From Acidimicrobiia bacterium (GTDB lineage Bacteria > Actinomycetota > Acidimicrobiia > ATN3 > PSLF01), in contig PSLF01000003.1 in assembly GCA_040289475.1 (NCBI GenBank), positions 1 through 64,000 of the forward strand: a DNA stretch of 64,000 nucleotides, given 5' to 3'. Shown here piece after piece: positions 53,473-61,961 of the stretch (position 1 is its first letter; each line of letters begins with the position of its first letter). A program made the translations under genes and the position numbers. The notes under the pieces are model-generated. The model saw only the letters and a list, made by a program, of their open reading frames with translations. It had not been told where the DNA came from and did not search any database.

Positions 53473-55071
53473 TTACTCCCTGCCTTTCGCAGAGTGACTC
53501 CTCGAATGCTTTCGAACGCTATCCAGCATGATCGGCACGGATGCGGTGACGTCACCTGCCCCCATAGTTACCACCACGTCTCCCATCTGGACCTCACGGG
53601 TCACAGCTTCGACGAGCTGACGCCTGGAGGGGACATACTGGACTCGCAACACAGCACTAATCGTTCTTGCTTCGTCAGCCACCAGTCGACCGGTTACGCC
53701 TGGAATTGGATCCTCCCGCGATCCGTATACCTCGGTGACGAAGGCAAGATCGGCCGCTGAGAGCGCGCTCGCAAAGTCACTACAGTAGCGAGCAGTACGC
53801 GTATACAAGTGGGGCTGAAATACCGCTACAACGCGTCCTCTTCGGGCTAACGCCAGTTCTCTAGCGGCCTCTAGCGTGGCTCTCACTTCTGCCGGGGTGT
53901 GTGCATAGTCGTCGTAAAAAGCCACGCCCGAGGCTTCACCCCTCCACACCATTCGCCGCTCGACCCCTTCAAATGCCTCTAGTGCCCGCCTCACGATCTT
54001 GAACTCGATCCCAAGTTCCGTTGCTACGGCTACGACCGCGGCTGCGTTGACAGCGAAGTGTCGCCCAATCAGCGGAAGACGCAGCTTATCCGGTTTTTGC
54101 GATTTAGAAATGCAAAACTCCGCCAGAGTTCCTTCCTCGGACACTTCGAGAGTTCGGACGCTAATCCCAGGACCCTCTCCTTCGCCGAAAAAGACAAAGC
54201 GGGGCACGAAGGTGCCGCCGTTCGAGTCGACAATCTGCGCATCCTTGAGCCCCAGAGCTTCCTCAGCAGACTCCAACGCCTTTATGCTCTGGCACACCTC
54301 CACAGCTACAGGATCAGAGCGGTTTAGCACCACAACCGACCTCGCCTTCGTCATAAACTCGGCGAAGGCCTCCTTGAGCCGGTCGAAGGATCCCGCCCAG
54401 TTCTCTAAGTGGTCTCTGTCGACGTTTGTAACGACAGCGATCTCTGTTTTCAACTTCAGAAAAGTTCCGTCAGACTCGTCTGCCTCTAAGACTTGCCACT
54501 CGCCGCTGCCCCAACGTGCATTCGTTCCTGCTTCGTTCAGTTCTGCTCCCACCATGAAAGATGGGTCCAGTCCAGCCTCCGATAGGACAAGAGCTAGCAT
54601 CGAGGATGTAGAAGTCTTACCGTGTGTTCCTCCGACGGAGATGGTCCTTTTCATTTCTGAAATGTGCGCGACGGCATCCGTCCTCTTGAATGTCGGAATC
54701 CCTTTTCTGTATGCCTCTTGCAGTTCGGGGTTGGATGGACGGACCGCAGCCGAGTAAATGACAGCGTCTGGAGACGCTATGTTGGAGGGGTCGTGCCCTA
54801 TCGCGCACGTCACCCCGATGCTGCGCAGACGAGTTATGACAGTGCTCTCCCTTAGATCCGATCCCGTAACCCGATAGCCTAGAGAAGCAAGGATACGGGC
54901 GATCGCGCTCATCCCCGCTCCGCCCACTCCGATCAGGTGTATAACCGATCCCGGTTGAGGAAAACGCTTCTCTTGGATACCGGGATCCGAGATCGTGCCC
55001 TCAACTCTAGGAGTAGAGTCAGAGGTTTCGGGTACTTCAGCTTTGCGCAATTTCTCCACCATCCAACTCAT
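53473..55071 (-). CDS. murC: UDP-N-acetylmuramate-L-alanine ligase
   Basis: 532 aa. Adds L-Ala to UDP-MurNAc. Mur-ligase features: GVGGAGMSAIARILASLGYRVTGSD, the P-loop SVGGTHGKTSTSSMLALVL, EADESDGTFLKL, ATP-contact NVDRDHLENW and the C-terminal domain with YDDYAHTPAEVRATLEAA and FQPHLYTRT. It runs about 60 residues longer than average, through an N-terminal extension of about 40 residues and a Ser/Lys tail. Start ATG 55071 overlaps the murG stop (ATGA); ATG 55062 is also in frame. Confidence 0.96.
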   Translation of the reverse strand: MSWMVEKLRKAEVPETSDSTPRVEGTISDPGIQEKRFPQPGSVIHLIGVGGAGMSAIARILASLGYRVTGSDLRESTVITRLRSIGVTCAIGHDPSNIASPDAVIYSAAVRPSNPELQEAYRKGIPTFKRTDAVAHISEMKRTISVGGTHGKTSTSSMLALVLSEAGLDPSFMVGAELNEAGTNARWGSGEWQVLEADESDGTFLKLKTEIAVVTNVDRDHLENWAGSFDRLKEAFAEFMTKARSVVVLNRSDPVAVEVCQSIKALESAEEALGLKDAQIVDSNGGTFVPRFVFFGEGEGPGISVRTLEVSEEGTLAEFCISKSQKPDKLRLPLIGRHFAVNAAAVVAVATELGIEFKIVRRALEAFEGVERRMVWRGEASGVAFYDDYAHTPAEVRATLEAARELALARRGRVVAVFQPHLYTRTARYCSDFASALSAADLAFVTEVYGSREDPIPGVTGRLVADEARTISAVLRVQYVPSRRQLVEAVTREVQMGDVVVTMGAGDVTASVPIMLDSVRKHSRSHSAKGRE

Positions 55072-56411
55072 GTACTAAGAACGGAGACAGGGCGAGCAGA
55101 TGTCAGGCCTGCCACCTCGGCGACAACCTCGAATGCAGCTCGGGGTACGGCAGCAGCTTGGAGACCTGCTTTGCGCATCTTGGAGAGTTTCTGGGGAGAA
55201 TCAAGCAACCGTTCTACCACGGACGGAACCAGACGGCACTGGGAATCGTGAACAATGACAGCACCCCCGAGGCGAGCGAGAGCTTCTGCATTCGACCGCT
55301 GGTGATCGGCCGGCACAAACGAGGAAGGTAAAAGAACACCGGGCGTTCCGGAAGCGGCAAGCTCTCCAACGGTAACCGCGCCCGCTCTTGCCACAACAAG
55401 ATCGCATGCTCCGTACAGGCGGTCCATCCGTGACACGTAGGGCACGACGATAAAACAAGGTTGCAGCCGTGCTACGAACACAGTGCCAGGTGATATGCCT
55501 AATGCTTCGGCTAAATTTCGAGCGAGTTCTTTTGCCGCTTCGGGATTCTCAGATACAGAGCCCTTGCCACCAGCGCGGCCGTGATCGCAACCCTGCCCGC
55601 TGCGATACCGCGAAGCCTCCATAATCCGCTGAACGCACTCGTCGAAGTATCGCTGGCCCGTAACTTGAATCACTCCAGCAGTTAAAGGCGAAGACACGGC
55701 CCCCCATCGACAAAAGGCCTCCCAGGCAGCTTCATTGGTGGGGCCAGCTCCCAAGCTCCCCCCCACGAAACCAACCAGAGGTGTAGCTGGCGCCAATCCG
55801 ATGTGTTTACGAGTCAGTGGCGGATTTCGGCTCTCCGCTAACTTTTCGATCTCTGGTCTGACACATGGCTTCACCAAAACAGGTGTGACCCCGCGCCGCA
55901 AAGCCGCCCGTCCCAGACGCGACATTTCGAAAGTTCGGCGGGAGGCCGGAAACGCTGTCGGGACCAATCGAGTCAGGTTGACACCCAAGCCATTGGCCAA
56001 TCCGAATACAGCGTCTACTTGCAACACAGTCACAGGAATTCCACTAAAGGCTCCCGCTAAAAGCAGCGGAAAGCTGGCATAACCCCCTATCCCCACCACT
56101 GCTCTTGGACCCAGATCGCGGAGCGAAACCAAAGCTTCGACAAAAGAGCGGGAAGCCCCGACCAGCCCTCCGATCGTGCCTTTTGGGGAGCGTCCCCGCA
56201 CAGGTGCTGCACCCTTCAGGGAGCGATATTGGAAGCCGGCCGCCTCGACCGCTTCTCGTCCCGACCCTCTCTCACCCCCAAAGAATACGACCCCTGCAGG
56301 ATCGAGCAATCCAGCAGCAACCAAATCCTCGGCGATCCTCACGCCTGGATAAAGGTGACCGGCTGTTCCACTGCCGGCAAATGCGATTGAGACAGAAAAG
56401 GACTCGGTCAC
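55068..56411 (-). CDS. murG: Lipid II-forming GlcNAc transferase MurG
   Basis: 447 aa. Transfers GlcNAc to lipid I at the inner membrane face. GT28 motifs: IAFAGSGTAGHLYPGVRIAEDL, VGFVGGSLGAGPTNEAAW, and VVARAGAVTVGELAASGTPGVLLP. Two things are unusual: length (most are 350-380), partly because of a 30-40 residue insert near 290-325 (RYRSGQGCDHGRAGGKGSVS). The start is the GTG at 56411, overlapping the ftsW stop as GTGA. The frame stays open upstream inside ftsW, but that stretch is low-complexity Arg/Ser sequence and is rejected. Confidence 0.94.
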   Translation of the reverse strand: MTESFSVSIAFAGSGTAGHLYPGVRIAEDLVAAGLLDPAGVVFFGGERGSGREAVEAAGFQYRSLKGAAPVRGRSPKGTIGGLVGASRSFVEALVSLRDLGPRAVVGIGGYASFPLLLAGAFSGIPVTVLQVDAVFGLANGLGVNLTRLVPTAFPASRRTFEMSRLGRAALRRGVTPVLVKPCVRPEIEKLAESRNPPLTRKHIGLAPATPLVGFVGGSLGAGPTNEAAWEAFCRWGAVSSPLTAGVIQVTGQRYFDECVQRIMEASRYRSGQGCDHGRAGGKGSVSENPEAAKELARNLAEALGISPGTVFVARLQPCFIVVPYVSRMDRLYGACDLVVARAGAVTVGELAASGTPGVLLPSSFVPADHQRSNAEALARLGGAVIVHDSQCRLVPSVVERLLDSPQKLSKMRKAGLQAAAVPRAAFEVVAEVAGLTSARPVSVLST

Positions 56412-57649
56412 GGCCTTTCTGTAGAACTCCTGCTTTGGGCGTTGCTTCCGGTCGATCCCGCTTTTACTGCGCACCCCCCTATTTCCCCAGACGCCGCCCG
56501 ATCTCCTTGACGGGCGATCGCCAACAAGATCCCACAAGCCGACAACACGGTCAGAAGTGCTGAACCTCCTGTAGAGATGAACGGCAGTGGAACTCCGGTT
56601 ACTGGAAGACGCCCACTGGTCACGCCGATGTTGACGAAGGCTTGAATCGAGATCCACCCCGTAATCGAGGCTGCGAGTACTCTGCCGAATCGATCCGGAG
56701 CTCTCAACGCAGTTCTCACGCCAAACAATGCAAACGCGCAAAACAGTAGTATCACCGCAACACATCCAACGAATCCCAACTCTTCCCCGATCACAGCGAA
56801 GACAAAGTCGGTGTGAGCATTGGGTAGGAACAACCACTTCTGACGCCCTGCTCCGAGCCCTACTCCAGTCCATCCTCCCGATCCAATTGCGAGCATTGAC
56901 TGGATAGCGTGATAACCGGCTGAGTCCGCGCTGGACCACGGGTCTACAAAAGAAAACAGGCGAGCCTTCCGATAATCTGCCGACAGGGCTAGCGCTACGA
57001 ACGCGCCACACGCTGTGCCTGCTAGCCAGCTGAGACTTCTGAGAGGAATGCCTGCGGCCCACAACACAACGAAGAAGACAATTCCCAGAGCTACTGTGGT
57101 TCCTAGATCAGGCTGAGCCATAATCAACCCAGTAAGCACCGCCATAACGGGAGCCGTCGGGAACAAAAAATCTTTCGTCGAGGTCGGTACCCTCTCTCTC
57201 TGCGTGAGGACGGAGGCCGCGTAGAGCACAAAAGCTAACTTCGCAAACTCAGAAGGCTGCACTCCGATGCTACCCCACCCGATCCAACGCGATGCCCCCC
57301 CTGCCTCTACTCCTATACCGGGCACCAAAACCAGCACTAGCAAAAGCGAGACTACCGCAAGAAAAGGGAATGCCAGCTTTCTGAGGCTGTGGTAGTCAAT
57401 ACCGGAGAGTCGCCACATAAGCAATGAGCCAAATATCGCAAAAAGCAGCTGCCTCGTGAAAATACCGAACGCTCCCTGTCCTTTTTCCATCGAGGCAACA
57501 GCACTAGAAGACATAACCATCACTAGGCCGAAGACTACGAGCGCTGCCACAGTCACAGCGAGCCCGCCCGCATTGGAACCCCGTGTTCTTTCCGTCGAAG
57601 GGGTTGCGGGCAGCCTGCGGGGCTGTTTTCGCAAGACCCATGATTTCAT
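56408..57649 (-). CDS. ftsW: Septal peptidoglycan polymerase FtsW (SEDS)
   Basis: 413 aa. SEDS family: about ten membrane helices; WIGWGSIGVQPSEFAKLAFVLYAA, MAQPDLGTTV, SGGWTGVGLGAGRQKWLFLPNAHTDFVFAVIGEELGF, and PLPFISTGGSALLTVLSACGILLAIAR are the hallmark segments, including the catalytic Asp region. ATG 57649 begins one base after the murD stop, with GGTGGATGA ahead; a GTG at 57658 is possible. Works with FtsI. Overlaps murG by GTGA. Confidence 0.95.
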   Translation of the reverse strand: MKSWVLRKQPRRLPATPSTERTRGSNAGGLAVTVAALVVFGLVMVMSSSAVASMEKGQGAFGIFTRQLLFAIFGSLLMWRLSGIDYHSLRKLAFPFLAVVSLLLVLVLVPGIGVEAGGASRWIGWGSIGVQPSEFAKLAFVLYAASVLTQRERVPTSTKDFLFPTAPVMAVLTGLIMAQPDLGTTVALGIVFFVVLWAAGIPLRSLSWLAGTACGAFVALALSADYRKARLFSFVDPWSSADSAGYHAIQSMLAIGSGGWTGVGLGAGRQKWLFLPNAHTDFVFAVIGEELGFVGCVAVILLFCAFALFGVRTALRAPDRFGRVLAASITGWISIQAFVNIGVTSGRLPVTGVPLPFISTGGSALLTVLSACGILLAIARQGDRAASGEIGGCAVKAGSTGSNAQSRSSTERP

Positions 57650-57650
57650 T

Positions 57651-59225
57651 TCATCCACCCATGGATCTCTCGCTGGAAACGCTCCGCGACGCCAATTCTC
57701 GAACGACGGCTTTGAAATGCTCGCCCCTCTCCTCATAGTTTCGATACCAGTCGAACGACGCGCACCCGGGACTTAAAAGAACTGTGTCGCCCGGAGCGCT
57801 CGACTCGAACGCTGCTTCTACTGCATTTTCCATAGAAGGGGCGAGTGATACCGAGACTCCTTGAGCTGAGAGCAAATAGAAGAGGTCGGGACCGGACTCT
57901 CCGATACACACGACACTCTTCACTCGCTTGCTGCCTGCTATAGCCGACGAAAAAGCTGAGAGGTCGATTCCCTTGTTGCGACCGCCCGCTATAAGCACGA
58001 CCCGGTCATAAGCGGACACCGCCGCAAGCACTGCGTGCGGATTCGTCGCTTTCGAATCATTCACAAATGTTCGACCGCACACTTCCTCCACCACTTCCAT
58101 TCGATGTGGGAGCGGTGCGAACGATTCGATCGCAGATAATGCCTGTGTGGGATCTATCCCTACGGCCAAAGCTGTTGCCACGGCAGCTGCCGCATCCTCG
58201 GCAGGGATATTGCTAGCGGCCGCGCCCCTAGCGTGCCTGCGGTCCTGGAACCGTGGCATTGCCAGGATCGATCCATCCGGCAATCGCAGCGAGCCGTCTT
58301 GTTCAAAGACTACGTCACCGGAAGTTTCTTGGGTGGAAGCGGTAGCGAAGGGGATTCGATGTACTTCCGGTGGAATGCGAGACGCTGCTATGTCGATAAC
58401 TGAGGAATCCGCGCAGTTGTAGATCGCGACATCCCCCTTGGACTGGTTCGCAAAAATCTTCGCTTTTGCTTCGGCGTAGTCATCTACATCGGGGTGCCAA
58501 TCCAAATGGTCCGGCGCAAAGTTCAAAAACACGGAAACGTCGGGGCGAAACTCATCGCACAAAGCCAGCTGGAAACTGGACACCTCAACTACAAGCCAGG
58601 AATCGGAAGGTGCAGAAAGCGCAGTTTCTATAAAAGGAACGCCGATGTTTCCGCATCCGAAGGCGGTTAGCCCGCAACTTCGGAGAAGGTGCTCGATCAG
58701 TCGCACCGTCGTTGTCTTGCCGTTCGTTCCTGTAACCGCAACCAGCGACAGGGTATCGCCCAAACGACGTCGTGCCTCGACGACTCTGTATGCGAGCTCT
58801 ACCTCTGACCAAACCAACCCGCATGCTTTTTCGCACACCTTCATCACCAATGAACTTTTGGGAACCCCTGGGCTGGGAACGACAAGACCCGCGCCCTCGA
58901 GGACCGAGTGGTCTAAAAGGGCAGCGCTACCAAGATGGGCCGCAAACGACACTGGAGCGCCCGAATCGGCTGCAATAGACTCGAGTTGCGCAGCGTTGGA
59001 TGCTTTCTTCGGATCGCTTGCCTCTTCTACAGCGACTACCGAGACTCCAGATGTCAAAAGGGTTGCCGCTACCGCCATACCCGTTTTTTCGAGACCGATT
59101 ACACATACTTTCGATGCAATACCGGCGCTCTGGAGCGCTAACAAGACAGCTTCTCTACCACTCGAAGTCGCCCTGTCGTCTTTCGAAGTTCTCTTCACCG
59201 ATCCAGCCCTTCGTCCGAGAACCAT
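57651..59225 (-). CDS. murD: UDP-N-acetylmuramoylalanine-D-glutamate ligase
   Basis: 524 aa. Adds D-Glu. Patterns: N-terminal CVIGLEKTGMAVAATLL, P-loop AVTGTNGKTTTVRLIEHLL, VEVSSFQLALCDEFRPDVSVFLNFAPDHLDWHPDVDDYAEAKAKIF and the C-terminal FVNDSKATNPHAVLAAVSAYDRVVLIAGGRNKGID. About 60 residues longer than the usual 450-460, with polar extensions at the start and an insert near 280-300. ATG 59225 with AAAGGAG unusually close upstream, six bp after the mraY stop. Confidence 0.96.
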   Translation of the reverse strand: MVLGRRAGSVKRTSKDDRATSSGREAVLLALQSAGIASKVCVIGLEKTGMAVAATLLTSGVSVVAVEEASDPKKASNAAQLESIAADSGAPVSFAAHLGSAALLDHSVLEGAGLVVPSPGVPKSSLVMKVCEKACGLVWSEVELAYRVVEARRRLGDTLSLVAVTGTNGKTTTVRLIEHLLRSCGLTAFGCGNIGVPFIETALSAPSDSWLVVEVSSFQLALCDEFRPDVSVFLNFAPDHLDWHPDVDDYAEAKAKIFANQSKGDVAIYNCADSSVIDIAASRIPPEVHRIPFATASTQETSGDVVFEQDGSLRLPDGSILAMPRFQDRRHARGAAASNIPAEDAAAAVATALAVGIDPTQALSAIESFAPLPHRMEVVEEVCGRTFVNDSKATNPHAVLAAVSAYDRVVLIAGGRNKGIDLSAFSSAIAGSKRVKSVVCIGESGPDLFYLLSAQGVSVSLAPSMENAVEAAFESSAPGDTVLLSPGCASFDWYRNYEERGEHFKAVVRELASRSVSSERSMGG

Positions 59226-59231
59226 GCTCCT

Positions 59232-60272
59232 TTACAACCCCGATCTGATGAGGAAATCGCCGTAGAAGATAGCCAGCCCCAAACCGACGAAGAGTCCACT
59301 GATAATCCAAAACCGCACGATCACCGTGAACTCAGGCCAGCCTTTTAGTTCGAAGTGATGGTGTACCGGAGCCATCAGAAAGACGCGCCTCTTGAACAAC
59401 CTAAATGCAATCACTTGGACGATCACCGATATAGTCTCCAACACAAAAAGACCGCCGAGGATAGGTAGCAAAAGTGGGGTCGATGTCATCATGGCGGAGG
59501 CTGCAATACCTCCTCCCAATGCAAGGGCTCCTGCGTCCCCCATGAAAATCTTCGCAGGAGCAGCGTTCCACCACAGGAACCCGATACATGCCGCGAACAT
59601 CGATCCGGCAAAAATCGCCATATCCAGTTGTGCGTCCAGAGCCTTTGTTGCTGGATAAAGATCGGTTGCCCTCTGATTGAATTGCCAGAAGGAAATGAAC
59701 ATATATGCCGCATACACCAATCCGGCTGCACCCGCAGCTAGGCCGTCGAGCCCGTCGGTCAGGTTTACAGAGTTGGAGCTTGCAGCGATCACTAAAAGGG
59801 CGAACGGCACGAACAACGCACCCAGCTCGATGCCCCCAGTAATAAAAGAGGCGGTCGTCGGTGCCCCAATGTGCATCGCGCCGCCCGCGAAAACACTAGC
59901 TATGGCTATCTGTCCTAAGAACTTGGTCGACTTAGAAAGGCCAGTCTTGCGAATCTGACGAGCCTTCGACCAGTCGTCCGCGACGCCCAAGGCCCCCATC
60001 GAGACAACAACGAAGTAACAAAGAATCGCTGGCCACGAAATGGGAACTGTACGCCTAAAAGGGAGATGAGCCACGGAGTATCCAAGAAGAGAGGAGATGA
60101 CGATCACCACTCCCCCCATCGTAGGCGTACCCCGTTTCGAAATGTGACGCTCGGGGCCATCCTCTCTGATCTCTTCACCGATCCCGTGCCGTCGAAGAAT
60201 ACGGATGAACAATGGGGTGATCAACATAGCCGACAACCCCGAAGCCCCAATTGCCAAGGCGAGACTTACCAT
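59232..60272 (-). CDS. mraY: Phospho-MurNAc-pentapeptide transferase MraY
   Basis: 346 aa. Forms lipid I. Polytopic membrane enzyme (about ten helices) with the family motifs RHISKRGTPTMGGVV, LGVADDWSKARQIRKTGLSKSTKF, SNSVNLTDGLDGLAAG and FMGDAGALALGGGIA, which contains the metal-binding Asp, plus MAPVHHHFELKGWPE. ATG 60272 behind GGAG, overlapping the murE stop by 7 bp. murF would normally lie between murE and mraY, but is absent. Confidence 0.97.
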   Translation of the reverse strand: MVSLALAIGASGLSAMLITPLFIRILRRHGIGEEIREDGPERHISKRGTPTMGGVVIVISSLLGYSVAHLPFRRTVPISWPAILCYFVVVSMGALGVADDWSKARQIRKTGLSKSTKFLGQIAIASVFAGGAMHIGAPTTASFITGGIELGALFVPFALLVIAASSNSVNLTDGLDGLAAGAAGLVYAAYMFISFWQFNQRATDLYPATKALDAQLDMAIFAGSMFAACIGFLWWNAAPAKIFMGDAGALALGGGIAASAMMTSTPLLLPILGGLFVLETISVIVQVIAFRLFKRRVFLMAPVHHHFELKGWPEFTVIVRFWIISGLFVGLGLAIFYGDFLIRSGL

Positions 60273-61945
60273 TGTGCGCTCCCTGGGCGAGCTTGGCGTC
60301 CTCGGAGAGCATGCAATGCCTCTCTTACGACCTCGCGATCGTCAAACGGTACCGTCTCGTCCTTGAAGATTTGCCCTGTCTCATGCCCCTTTCCCGCGAT
60401 GACCACAACATCTCCGGGACCAGCCATGGAAATCGCAGTATGTATCGCTTTCCGCCGATCGAGCTCTGTCATAAATCGTCCAACTGGTCTTTCCGCTTGC
60501 TCGGCCCCAGCCACAATCTGTTCGAGTATGGATTGAGGATCTTCGCTGCGAGGATTGTCACTCGTGAAAACAGCAAAATCCGCTTCCTCGACAGCCGCTC
60601 TACCCATCAGCGGCCGCTTCGCCCGATCACGATCGCCACCACAACCAACAACGACAATTACTTTCGCCGTCTCTGAACCCTTGAGCGCACGAGCAGATCT
60701 AAGCACTGCTTTTACCGATTCGGGGGTGTGTGCATAGTCAACGACAGCGAGGAAGTCCTGTCCCTTCTGGACTATCTCAAATCGTCCCGGCACCGGTGGT
60801 GCAGCCTCGAGCCCAGCCAGCACGTGTTCAAACTCAATGCCCATAGCTGTTGCACACGCCGCAGCTGCCAACGCATTCCAAACCGCGAATGTGCCAGCCA
60901 GAGGAATTTCCACCCGAGCTTTGTCGTGCGAGCCAGCTGACCGGAGTAAACCGCTGCTCACACCACCATTCTTGGCACCTTTGGTGTCACCGGCCCGTCC
61001 TCTTTCAACCTCATCCGCGCGAGCCTTGCAGTGAAGAACAAAAGAGGTAGAGCTGGCCCCAAAAACCACATCCTCTGCGTACACATCTGCACCATCCTCT
61101 TTTTTCCCAAAAGAGACCCAAGGAACTTCTAGGCGTTGGAGTAAGCGCTTACCCCATTCGTCCGAGACGTTGACTGCCGCTGAAGCGGTGTACTCCTTTG
61201 AGAAAAGAGAGGCTTTTGCCTCGAAATATGAGTCCATAGTGTGGTGGAAATCCAGGTGATCTTGGGACAGGTTCGTAAAAACAGCCGTTTTGAAACTACA
61301 GCCCCTTACTCGTTCCAGAGCAAGGGCATGAGAAGACACCTCTATTGCGCATGCTTTCAACCCTGACTCCAGCATTTCGGCGAGAAGCTTTTGCAAATCG
61401 GGGGCTTCTGGCGTCGTGCGCACGGAGGGAAGTCTGCGATCACCGATGCGCACCTCGACGGTGCCTATTAGACCGCAGCGCACTCCGCCAGCTTCAACAA
61501 TCGATGTCAAAAGCGATGCAGTCGTCGTCTTGCCGTTAGTGCCGGTGACTCCGATCAATGCAAGACCATTTTTAGATGGATCTCCGTAAAATGCCGCCGC
61601 CGCAATCCCCATTGCTTTGCGGGTCGAAGGGACTTCGATTACACAAAAACCCCTTTCGCGGTCAACACCGAGCCAATCAGGGTCGAAATGTTGGACAAAG
61701 ATCGCCCTGGCGCCTCGATTCAAGACGTCCTTTATGTACAGGTGTCCATCTGTCCTTTCTCCGCGGATTGCGAAGAACGCATTCCCGCGCGAAAGTCGCC
61801 TGGAGTCGTAAGCTACTCCGGTTACTTCGATCTTCTCGAGATCCCCAGCAGCTCGAAGGTTGAAAGGGATACCTGCTTTCTCCAGAGTACTCAAGAGCGT
61901 TACAAGCCTCACGGACCGGAAGGGTTCGGCATCTCCCTTGGACAT
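60266..61945 (-). CDS. murE: UDP-MurNAc-tripeptide synthetase MurE, meso-DAP type
   Basis: 559 aa. Adds the third peptide residue. Mur patterns: VAYDSRRLSRGNAFFAIRG, P-loop GVTGTNGKTTTASLLTSIV, VEVSSHALALERVRGCSFKTAVFTNLSQDHLDFHHTMDSYFEAKA, and the C-terminal DNPRSEDPQSI. The DNPR motif marks diaminopimelate as the substrate. Insert of about 40 residues near 305-345. The start is chosen as ATG 61945; GGAGAT lies 11 bases ahead, just after the ftsI stop, and a nearer ATT at 61951 would have better spacing. Confidence 0.95.
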   Translation of the reverse strand: MSKGDAEPFRSVRLVTLLSTLEKAGIPFNLRAAGDLEKIEVTGVAYDSRRLSRGNAFFAIRGERTDGHLYIKDVLNRGARAIFVQHFDPDWLGVDRERGFCVIEVPSTRKAMGIAAAAFYGDPSKNGLALIGVTGTNGKTTTASLLTSIVEAGGVRCGLIGTVEVRIGDRRLPSVRTTPEAPDLQKLLAEMLESGLKACAIEVSSHALALERVRGCSFKTAVFTNLSQDHLDFHHTMDSYFEAKASLFSKEYTASAAVNVSDEWGKRLLQRLEVPWVSFGKKEDGADVYAEDVVFGASSTSFVLHCKARADEVERGRAGDTKGAKNGGVSSGLLRSAGSHDKARVEIPLAGTFAVWNALAAAACATAMGIEFEHVLAGLEAAPPVPGRFEIVQKGQDFLAVVDYAHTPESVKAVLRSARALKGSETAKVIVVVGCGGDRDRAKRPLMGRAAVEEADFAVFTSDNPRSEDPQSILEQIVAGAEQAERPVGRFMTELDRRKAIHTAISMAGPGDVVVIAGKGHETGQIFKDETVPFDDREVVREALHALRGRQARPGSAQW

Positions 61946-61961
61946 CGAAATTGAGATCTCC

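Noticed and set aside
56412-57062. An N-terminal extension of MurG through ftsW
   Set aside because: The frame is open, but it encodes Arg/Ser/Trp-rich low-complexity sequence antisense to nothing and overlaps all of the ftsW catalytic region; the GTG at 56411 overlapping the ftsW stop fits the local pattern.
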